Shown piece by piece: positions 4,587-10,271 of a stretch of DNA of 10,271 nucleotides (position 1 is its first letter; each line of letters opens with the position of its first letter). The translations under genes were made by a program, and so were the position numbers. Under the pieces are notes generated by a model. The model had not been told where the DNA came from, made no database searches, and saw only the letters and a list, made by a program, of their open reading frames with translations. The DNA comes from Prevotella sp. (lineage in GTDB: Bacteria > Bacteroidota > Bacteroidia > Bacteroidales > Bacteroidaceae): positions 1 through 10,271 of the forward strand of contig JAFRZC010000029.1 in assembly GCA_017442765.1 (NCBI GenBank). The letters are read 5' to 3'.

Positions 4587-6525
4587 TGTCATTGATCATG
4601 CGGCTCATGTACTGCTGTATGATGGCTTTGACGCGTGTCTCGTGCCAGGCGGGGTGGGTGGGGAGCGGATGCTTCATCAGAGTGTCGGCACTCAGCTTAT
4701 ATGCTGCGGTGACATGCTCGCCGTCGAACTGGATGAGGGTGTCGTTCTGCAGATACTGGTAGATGCCGTTCGCGTAGTTGACAGCCCATGTGCTGTCGGC
4801 AGGGGTGGCGAGCAGGTCCTTGCCGAAGGCTATGTAGGGCTTGTCGTGGCCAAGGATGCCGAGCAGGGTGGGCATGATGTCTATCTGCTGTGCCACGCCG
4901 GGCATCATGCCCGTGGGCAGCTCGCCCGAGGGGTCGTAGATGAGGATGGGTGCCGCGTAGACCCCTATGGAGGTCATGTATTCGCTGTGGTTCGACGAGT
5001 TGGTGTGGTCGCTGGTGATGACGAAGATGGTGTTCTTGAACCATGGCTCACGGCTTGCCGTGGCGAAGAAGTGGCGCAGGGCGTTGTCGGTGTAGCGTAT
5101 GCACTTGTGTATGGGCAACGCCTCTTCGGGGTAGACCTCCCTGTATCTCTCCGGAAGGGCGAAGGGGTGGTGCGACGAGGCGGTGAAGAGGGCCGTGACG
5201 AAAGGCTCTCGCATCTCGCCTATCTTGGCGGCAAAGTATTGCAGGAACGGCTCGTCCCAGATGGCCCAGGCCCCGTCGAAGTCCTCCTCGCCGTCGAAGC
5301 GGGGATCCTTGTCGTAGTCGTCCTTGCCGTAATAGTCGCCGAAGCCCGTGGCGCGTGCAAAGGCCTGGAAACCCATCGAGCTGTTCTCGGCTCCATGGAA
5401 GAATGCCGAGCTGTAGCCTCTCCTGCCCAGCTCCGCAGCGATGCCGCCTACCTGGTTGAGCGAGTAGTTGGTGACAAAGAATGGCTCGACGAACATGGGT
5501 ATGGACGACAGCACCGACGGCATGCCGTCGATGCTCTTGCGGCCGTTGGCAAGCGTGGTCTGCCATGTCAGCGAGCGTTCGAGGAGCGAGTCCACAAAAG
5601 GGGTGTAGCCTTTGTAGTGACCGCCTTCGAGGTGGCGGTTGTAGTAGCCTATGTATTCGCGTCCGAAGCTCTCGACGATGAGGATGACGACGTTCTTCGG
5701 ATTGCTTGATTGCCTGAATGCTTGATTGTTTGAGTGGAGAGGGGTGTATATTGCTTCAAGTTGGTCAGGGGTGTAGTATCCAGGGTCGACGAATGTCGTT
5801 TTGCCGATGGTGCGGATGAGTGTGAACGGGGTATTAAGCACGATGGCGGCCTCGTGGGGCTGGTTGACGTACTGGTTGGCGTTGGATAGCGTTATGGGGC
5901 GTGTGGTGCGTGTGGCTCCGCCTCGTATGGCGACGATGGCCGTGGGGAACAGCAGCAGGAACAACGCCGTCTGAACGGCGTAATATGGTGCCAATCCGGT
6001 TCGTCTCGACTCCCTCCCGGGGTCGTCCACATCGGTGTAGAGGAACCAAAGCAGTGCCGTCATCGCGATGGCGGCGAGGACCAGGTACCAGTGGTTTACC
6101 AGTTCGGTGGTGAAGATGGTTCCCAGGTTGCCCTCGTTGCTGAACTCGGAGAAGAATGTCGAGGTGGTGCGGCGGCCTGTGTACTGCGAATAGACGGCAT
6201 CGCTGAGGTTGATGGCTACTGCCAGCGCGTTGACGACAACGAAAATCCATTTCGTCATCGTATGCCACCAGCGGCGTTCTTTCAGGTGCAGCGGCAGCAG
6301 CATGAGGGCGAGGTAGAGGGTGTTGGTGTAGAAGATGGCCGCGCTGTCGAAACGAAGCGCTCCGCGCAGCAGGTCGCCTTTCGGGAGGGCCTCCCATCCC
6401 GGGGCGAAAAGGTCCCAGTTTTCCCACACGTAGACCACACGGCAGAGCATGTAGACCACATAGGCGAGGGCGAGGTTGCAGAGGGCGGCGAGGGCAGGGG
6501 AGAAGGATGAGGCTTTTATTTTCAA
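4567..6525 (-). CDS. LtaS-like membrane-anchored sulfatase/phosphoglycerol transferase family protein
   Basis: This alkaline phosphatase-superfamily enzyme of the LTA synthase type has 652 aa. About five N-terminal membrane helices fall within residues 8-200 (near 10-32, 66-80, 92-108, 145-162 and 180-200). The extracytoplasmic sulfatase domain runs from about 277 to 580. Metal and catalytic motifs are visible: VESFGREYIG (E285), the nucleophile region NGRKSIDGMPS (probably S331, where LtaS has Thr), SSHHPF (H452/H453) and TSDH (D506, H507). Gram-negative Bacteroidetes do not make classical lipoteichoic acid, so transfer of phosphoglycerol or phosphoethanolamine to a glycan or lipid is a guess. 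The predicted start is TTG 6525; the frame has no upstream ATG before a TAA, and the first internal ATG (M26) would break helix 1. The linker 264-275 is repeat-encoded. Likely cotranscribed with the DUF456 gene. Confidence 0.88.
   Translation of the reverse strand: MKIKASSFSPALAALCNLALAYVVYMLCRVVYVWENWDLFAPGWEALPKGDLLRGALRFDSAAIFYTNTLYLALMLLPLHLKERRWWHTMTKWIFVVVNALAVAINLSDAVYSQYTGRRTTSTFFSEFSNEGNLGTIFTTELVNHWYLVLAAIAMTALLWFLYTDVDDPGRESRRTGLAPYYAVQTALFLLLFPTAIVAIRGGATRTTRPITLSNANQYVNQPHEAAIVLNTPFTLIRTIGKTTFVDPGYYTPDQLEAIYTPLHSNNQAFRQSSNPKNVVILIVESFGREYIGYYNRHLEGGHYKGYTPFVDSLLERSLTWQTTLANGRKSIDGMPSVLSSIPMFVEPFFVTNYSLNQVGGIAAELGRRGYSSAFFHGAENSSMGFQAFARATGFGDYYGKDDYDKDPRFDGEEDFDGAWAIWDEPFLQYFAAKIGEMREPFVTALFTASSHHPFALPERYREVYPEEALPIHKCIRYTDNALRHFFATASREPWFKNTIFVITSDHTNSSNHSEYMTSIGVYAAPILIYDPSGELPTGMMPGVAQQIDIMPTLLGILGHDKPYIAFGKDLLATPADSTWAVNYANGIYQYLQNDTLIQFDGEHVTAAYKLSADTLMKHPLPTHPAWHETRVKAIIQQYMSRMINDKLKIEN
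5700..5731. repeat. Octamer array (GATTGCTT, 4 copies) translated in the LtaS-like protein
   Basis: Four 8-bp units: GATTGCTT, GATTGCCT, GAATGCTT and GATTGTTT. On the coding strand they encode about NNQAFRQSSNP (residues 266-276), the linker between the membrane part and the catalytic domain. The period differs from the heptamers (8 against 7), but placement at a domain boundary matches the coding array in the protease. Confidence 0.75.
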
Positions 6526-6537
6526 AACGGTGTGGCT

Positions 6538-6558
6538 TTCAATTTTTAATCCTTAATT
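6538..6558. repeat. Degenerate heptamer array (TTCAATT, TTTAATC, CTTAATT) before the LtaS-like gene
   Basis: Three imperfect 7-bp units, 13 bp upstream of the TTG start of the LtaS-like gene. They are related to the exact TTCAATT array at the other end of that gene. Possibly an eroded array. No convincing TAnnTTTG promoter box was found between this array and the btuG terminator. Confidence 0.5.
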
Positions 6559-6592
6559 TAACGCCGTGTCTCCCCATTTATTGTTCATGTCG

Positions 6593-6626
6593 AAAAAAAA
6601 GCCGGACGGCGATGCTGCTGTCCGGC
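6593..6626 (-). terminator. Intrinsic terminator of the btuB-btuG operon
   Basis: On the minus strand, GCCGGAC (6626-6620) pairs with GTCCGGC (6607-6601). There are further G-C pairs inside after an A/C mismatch, then an eight-T run (6600-6593). It lies about 38 nt after the btuG stop and insulates the LtaS-like gene from the B12 operon. Confidence 0.92.
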
Positions 6627-6664
6627 CCGGAATATAAAATAGATAATGAGTGATTCGCGTGTCC

Positions 6665-7765
6665 TTATTTTGCTATCTTGGTGAGGTCCAGTTTGCTGAC
6701 GCTGGCGTTATTCGAGCCCCAGTTGCCCTGGTTGAGCACTATCAGCTGGTTGCCGTCGAGGGCCACAATCTTGCAGGGCAGCAGCCCTACCTCGATGCCG
6801 CCCTTGCGCAGTGTGCCGCTGCTGGTGTAGACATAGCAGTCGCCGTTGGCGGTATAGTTGCCGTCGCTGGTGATGATGATGTCGTCGTTGTAGGGGTTCA
6901 CGGCTATGCCGTAAGGGTTGTCGGAGGCTGTCCATTCGATGCCAAGAAAGGTGACGTTGCCGTTGGCATCCAGCTTGTAGAAGTCGGGGGCTGCGCCGTA
7001 GGTGCTGGTATAGCCGTAGATTTCGCCGACATAGACGTCGAAGTTGTAGAGATTGACGCTCAGCTCTGTTATCGCCTTGCTGTTGACATCCATGATGTAG
7101 AGGCCGCCGTTGTCGTCCGTGTAGTTGCCGAGGGTGTTGAAGACGATATGGTTGTCGTCAAGTTTCTTGACTTTGTCTGGATTGATGTCCACTGTGATGG
7201 TTTCGACGACCGTGAAACTGTTCATGTCGACGACATAGAGCTTGTTGTCGTAGTGGAAGTTGCTGTTCTCGTCGGTGATGTAGCCGCTGGCGATGTAGAG
7301 CTTGCCGTTCACCTCGGCGATGCCTTCGGGCTGGTAGTCGCCGAGCTGGCAGATGCCGGTCACCTGCTGTGTGGCGGGGTTGTAGCGTACTACCGAGCGG
7401 GGATAGTAGCATGTGACGTAGATGTTGCCGTCGCTGCCGGCTACCATGCTGCGTGGGGTCTCGGCATCATTGCCGGTGTCGAAGCGTGACGACTTGCCCG
7501 TTGTGGGGTTCATCTTCTCGATGCTGTTGCTGAACGAGACTGTGATGTAGATGTCGTCGCCCACCTGCATCATGTCCTGCGCCACGTCGCCCAGACCGCG
7601 GCTGTTGGCGCTGTCGAAGAAGTTGTTCTGCACGCCCGACTCCTGTGTGGCGCCTGGGGTGTTGCTGTTGTTGTTGCCGTTCTCCTTTTCGCTGCAGCCG
7701 ACGAAAGCCGTCATCAGTGCCATCACGCCAAAGGCGACGAGAAATCTAAAGGTGTTTTTTTTCAT
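6665..7765 (-). CDS. btuG: Surface cobalamin-binding lipoprotein, BtuG-like (DUF5074 beta-propeller)
   Basis: The 366-aa lipoprotein has signal peptide 1-23 and lipobox AFVGC with acylated C24, followed by SEKENG, an acidic stretch compatible with Bacteroidetes surface export. The rest is a run of beta-propeller blades with repeated cores such as IYITVSFSNSIEKMNPTTG, IYVTCYYPRSVVRYNPATQ and LYIASGY...KLYVVDMNS. In Bacteroides, BtuG is a very tight B12 binder that caps BtuB and hands over cobalamin. Here it is the second gene under a cobalamin riboswitch, right after a BtuB-like barrel, which supports the same role. Oddity: the motif NQGNWGSNNASVSKLD (about 345-360), which I expect near the N-terminus of DUF5074 proteins, is at the C-terminus. 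The mature part instead starts at VQNNFF...GLGDVAQD, suggesting a circular permutation of the propeller. ATG 7765 is preceded by an A-rich spacer. The gene ends 38 nt before the terminator. Confidence 0.85.
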   Translation of the reverse strand: MKKNTFRFLVAFGVMALMTAFVGCSEKENGNNNSNTPGATQESGVQNNFFDSANSRGLGDVAQDMMQVGDDIYITVSFSNSIEKMNPTTGKSSRFDTGNDAETPRSMVAGSDGNIYVTCYYPRSVVRYNPATQQVTGICQLGDYQPEGIAEVNGKLYIASGYITDENSNFHYDNKLYVVDMNSFTVVETITVDINPDKVKKLDDNHIVFNTLGNYTDDNGGLYIMDVNSKAITELSVNLYNFDVYVGEIYGYTSTYGAAPDFYKLDANGNVTFLGIEWTASDNPYGIAVNPYNDDIIITSDGNYTANGDCYVYTSSGTLRKGGIEVGLLPCKIVALDGNQLIVLNQGNWGSNNASVSKLDLTKIAK

Positions 7766-7780
7766 TTTTTTGATTTTTTT

Positions 7781-7852
7781 TCTGGATTTTCTAGATTGTC
7801 TAGATTGTCTAGACTGTCTAGACTGTCTAGGTTCTCTGGACTTTCTAGAAGG
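7781..7852. repeat. 9-bp tandem array (TCTAGATTG), 8 copies, filling the btuB-btuG spacer
   Basis: Eight consecutive 9-bp units: TCTGGATTT, TCTAGATTG x2, TCTAGACTG x2, TCTAGGTTC, TCTGGACTT and TCTAGAAGG. The btuB stop (TAG, 7847-7845) lies in the last unit. Since 9 is a multiple of 3, additional TAG codons follow in the same frame, making serial stops after btuB. Several units contain the palindrome TCTAGA, so the transcript could form alternative short stems. The array plus an A-rich tail is the whole intergenic spacer. Confidence 0.93.
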
Positions 7853-9938
7853 TGAGGGTTATTTTTATTCTGTAGTTCCTTCCCATCATGGGGTAGGAGC
7901 GGACAATCTCGTATTGCTTGTCGAGGAGGTTAAGCGCCTGCGCCTGCAGCTTGAGGTCTATGGCGCCGAGGTGGAAAGTGTGGTCCAGCGCTATGCTGTG
8001 GTCGGCGTAAGGTTCCAGGCGGTTCTCCTTGCTGTTCTGGTGCATGGAGTAGCGTTCGCCCACCTGCATGTAGTTGTAGCCGACGTTCACCCACGGCGTG
8101 CTTAGGTATAGTGCCACTCCTCCGCTGTGCCGCGGGGTGTAGGGTATCTGGTTGTTGTATCGCTTCTCGTCGTCGGGGTCGGTGCGGTCGAGGGCTTCCT
8201 GATAGCTGTAGGTGGCGGTGATGTTCAGCGACAGGAGCTCTCTCTCGTCGGCATCGTCGGCGTTGCCGCCGGCAGGGTTCCATTTCCATTCCATGATGCC
8301 GCTGAAGTCGAGCCCGGTGACTTCGACAAGCCCTAGGTTCATCGTCGACCAGATGAACATGTTCTGCCGTGGCACGGCTATAATTTTGTCGCTGACGATG
8401 TTGCGGTAGCCGTCGATGGTCGCCGAGCCGGCGAAGCTGGTGATGGAGTCTCTGCTGTAGAGTGTCCGTGGCGGCAGGGTGATGCCGATGTTGTGCTGGT
8501 TGGCATGCTCGGGACGCAGGGTGTCGAGGGGCATGACGAAGTAGTACATCTCGTTGAAGTTGGGCACGCGGTAGGTACTCTTGTAGAAGTATCGCAGCCT
8601 CAACGGGATGGCCTTGAAGGGCCTTAGCGAGATGCCGGCGTAGGGCGACAGGCGGCGGTAGCTCACCTCCCCGTCGCTACTGGCGTCTTCGCCTACCAGC
8701 GTGGCGAGCAGCTGTCCTTTGATGGTGGCTCTCGGGTGGCGGTAGCGTAGCGAGGCGGTGGCCAGCAGGGTGGTGCGTTGCACCACGCTGTCGCGTTTCA
8801 GGTTGCTGTGCAGTGTGCCTATCGAGCCGTCGGCCGAGGCGCTGGCGCTGAGCCTCTCGGTGGCGTGCCATACCATCGAGCCAGACAGGTAGCCCTCATT
8901 CTGGCTGTATTCGTTGCGAAGGTAGCGGGTCAGTGTGCGTGCCGCACTGTCCTCGTATACGTCGTTGGTGTACTGGTATTTGCCTATCAGCTGGTAGCTG
9001 GTCAGCCGGTGGTGGCTTGTGTAGCGCACCTGGCTGAAGAAGAGCTTCTCGCGCGTATCCTCGGTGCCTCGCTTGGCGTAGTAGGCCACAGGCCCCGGCA
9101 GCTCGTGGTAGCCCTGCACGTAGTGCACCTTGGCGGTCAGCATGCGGCTGGCCGAGATATTGTAGAAGATATTTATGTCGCCGGTGGCCATCTTCATGGC
9201 CGAATGCTGGCGGTGCTCCACCGAGCTGCTGTCCTCGTGCGAAGCTGTATAATATAATGTGAAAGGGTAGTTGCCGCTGCTCTGCAGCCAGTTGCCCCAG
9301 AGCGAGAGCGACATCTTTCTGTCGACTCGTTGCTCCAGGAGCAGGGCATTGGACAGCAGTCCGAAGCTTCCGTACTCTTGTCCCATGCTCCCGTGGGTAT
9401 GCTCGCCCGGGAGGAAACGGGGCTCCTGGGTTTCCATGTTTATCACGTTGCCCGCTGCCGACGAGCGTGCCGACATAAGCATCTCGTCCTGCAGGCCGTT
9501 GGTGAGGCTCACCATCGAGCTGTTGCCTATCATGTAGCGTCCCAGGTCTACCTGCCCGTTCTGGCAGTCGTTGACGGCCACGCCGTCGATGGTCAGGGTG
9601 CTGAACTGGCTGCCCAGTCCGCGTGCCGAGACTGTCTTCATGCCTCCCACGCCTCCATAGTCTTTCAGCGTCACGCCGGCCATCTGCTTGACGGCGTCGC
9701 TGAGCAGCATCGCGCCGCTGCGTTCCATCTTCTCGATGGTGACCACCTGCACGGGGGTTTGCGACAGCGTCGCCGACGGCATCGTGCCGCCACGCACCAC
9801 CACGGTGCCGAGATGCTGCTTCTGGCTGGCTCCTGTCCGTGTCGTGTCCTGCGCCGAGAGGGGCATAAAAGACACCGCCCACACAAGGCAGACGATGACA
9901 GGGGTCGCTATGTTCTTGTTTGAGATTCTGTTTTTCAT
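7845..9938 (-). CDS. btuB: TonB-dependent outer-membrane cobalamin receptor, BtuB-like
   Basis: The 697-aa outer-membrane barrel has a signal peptide (about 1-29, SAQ end), then a short N-terminal stretch with a TonB-box-like LGTVVVRG (43-50). The plug domain spans about 55-170 (VKQMAGVTLKDYGGVGGMK, SARGLGSQFSTLTIDGVAVND, AAGNVINMETQEP). A 22-strand barrel follows, ending in the aromatic beta-signal ITLTF. There is no CarboxypepD-like N-terminal extension, unlike SusC. Substrate is inferred from the cobalamin riboswitch in its leader and the BtuG-like gene that follows; the barrel sequence alone shows only the family. ATG 9938 is supported by the signal peptide. A GAGGAAAGGG stretch ends about 8 nt upstream, an unusually Shine-Dalgarno-like sequence for this phylum. 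Confidence 0.9.
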   Translation of the reverse strand: MKNRISNKNIATPVIVCLVWAVSFMPLSAQDTTRTGASQKQHLGTVVVRGGTMPSATLSQTPVQVVTIEKMERSGAMLLSDAVKQMAGVTLKDYGGVGGMKTVSARGLGSQFSTLTIDGVAVNDCQNGQVDLGRYMIGNSSMVSLTNGLQDEMLMSARSSAAGNVINMETQEPRFLPGEHTHGSMGQEYGSFGLLSNALLLEQRVDRKMSLSLWGNWLQSSGNYPFTLYYTASHEDSSSVEHRQHSAMKMATGDINIFYNISASRMLTAKVHYVQGYHELPGPVAYYAKRGTEDTREKLFFSQVRYTSHHRLTSYQLIGKYQYTNDVYEDSAARTLTRYLRNEYSQNEGYLSGSMVWHATERLSASASADGSIGTLHSNLKRDSVVQRTTLLATASLRYRHPRATIKGQLLATLVGEDASSDGEVSYRRLSPYAGISLRPFKAIPLRLRYFYKSTYRVPNFNEMYYFVMPLDTLRPEHANQHNIGITLPPRTLYSRDSITSFAGSATIDGYRNIVSDKIIAVPRQNMFIWSTMNLGLVEVTGLDFSGIMEWKWNPAGGNADDADERELLSLNITATYSYQEALDRTDPDDEKRYNNQIPYTPRHSGGVALYLSTPWVNVGYNYMQVGERYSMHQNSKENRLEPYADHSIALDHTFHLGAIDLKLQAQALNLLDKQYEIVRSYPMMGRNYRIKITLTF

Positions 9939-9999
9939 AATTACCGCCCTTTCCTCGAGAGCATGGACACGGCTCCGACCGCGGCCTGGATAATCGATT

Positions 10000-10165
10000 C
10001 TGTCTGGCAGGTCTTCTGGCTTGTTTCCGCTCTCCCGGCCTTCCCGAAAATGTCTGTGACGACAATCAGTGGCTTTTTCCTTCTGGGACAGCGTCGCGCG
10101 AAACTTACAGCAGCGGGACTGTCAATGACTTTCACATTGTTCCCTTTTGACACCTAACGGACTGT
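10000..10165 (-). promoter_or_regulatory. Cobalamin (AdoCbl/B12) riboswitch upstream of btuB
   Basis: Read on the minus strand, the leader contains the conserved cobalamin aptamer elements in order. These are TTAGGTG, AAAAGGGAA, TGTGAAAGTC, CAGTCCCGCTGCTGTAA, AGCCACTG, TCGGGAAGG and the 3' B12 box AAGCCAGAAGACCTGCC (10022-10006). No oligo-T terminator is visible between the aptamer and the btuB ATG, so ligand-dependent control of translation initiation, perhaps by occluding the purine-rich stretch before the ATG, is more likely than transcription termination. Bound cobalamin would repress synthesis of the importer. Exact 5' and 3' limits are approximate. Confidence 0.95.
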
Positions 10166-10219
10166 GCAATAGCATATAGCATCTGCTTTCTGCAGCCTTT
10201 CGGCGACCAAACAGTTTTG

Positions 10220-10249
10220 CAAAGGTACTAATCTTTTGCGATAGAGCAA
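10220..10249 (-). promoter_or_regulatory. Bacteroidetes-type promoter of the btuB-btuG operon
   Basis: The minus strand has TTG (10249-10247), a 19-bp spacer and TACCTTTG (10227-10220). This matches the -33 TTG / -7 TAnnTTTG promoter of Bacteroidetes in both sequence and spacing. Predicted transcription start is about 10213-10215, leaving a leader of roughly 275 nt that holds the whole riboswitch. Confidence 0.8.
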
Positions 10250-10271
10250 CACTTTTTGCCAATAAAAAAAA

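Noticed and set aside
4546..5709. 387-codon plus-strand ORF opposite the LtaS-like gene
   Set aside because: Antisense shadow with no recognisable motifs. The minus strand shows the sulfatase active-site motifs over the same span.
7790..7849. TCTAGA palindromes as regulator operators
   Set aside because: They arise automatically from the 9-bp unit and lie between two operon genes, not near a promoter, so the repeat explains them.
8896..10065. 389-codon minus-strand ORF overlapping btuB in another frame and running into the riboswitch
   Set aside because: Arg/Pro/Gln-rich frame shadow that covers the cobalamin aptamer. The btuB frame has plug and barrel features.

Overview
The window looks like a chromosomal segment of a fairly GC-rich Bacteroidales-type bacterium. 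Four things point there. It carries a cysteine protease with a type IX secretion (Por) C-terminal sorting domain. It has a TonB-dependent receptor paired with a surface lipoprotein of the DUF5074/BtuG type. Three promoters match the Bacteroidetes -7 box TAnnTTTG. Start codons mostly lack Shine-Dalgarno sequences. Genus cannot be fixed from this sequence.

Layout from left to right: (1) dapF on +, preceded by an 11-unit heptamer array and followed by an 18-unit heptamer array, a 99-bp element with 11-bp inverted ends, and a bidirectional terminator. (2) A 716-aa C10 (streptopain-like) protease on -, whose last codons form one arm of that terminator. (3) A divergent regulatory region holding the protease promoter, an 8-bp palindrome, a 10-unit heptamer array, the queF promoter and a preQ1-I riboswitch, then queF on +. 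(4) A DUF456 membrane protein on -, meeting queF stop to stop with no gap, and upstream of it an LtaS-like membrane sulfatase/phosphotransferase on -. (5) A cobalamin-uptake operon on -, reading from the right edge: promoter, cobalamin riboswitch, BtuB-like TonB-dependent receptor, 9-bp repeat spacer, BtuG-like beta-propeller lipoprotein, terminator.

Two metabolite-controlled units stand out. preQ1 sensing is coupled to the preQ0 reductase of queuosine synthesis. Cobalamin sensing is coupled to an outer-membrane B12 importer made of a barrel (BtuB) and a B12-capturing lipoprotein lid (BtuG). The BtuG homologue appears circularly permuted relative to the usual DUF5074 order: the motif I expect just after the lipobox is at the extreme C-terminus.

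The most unusual genome-scale signal is a set of short tandem arrays. Six have a 7-bp period (several different units), one an 8-bp and one a 9-bp period. They fill the gaps between genes, overlap the stop codons of three genes, and in two genes are translated as inter-domain linkers. They resemble in form the heptameric STRR repeats described in filamentous cyanobacteria. They are the best candidate here for something poorly described.
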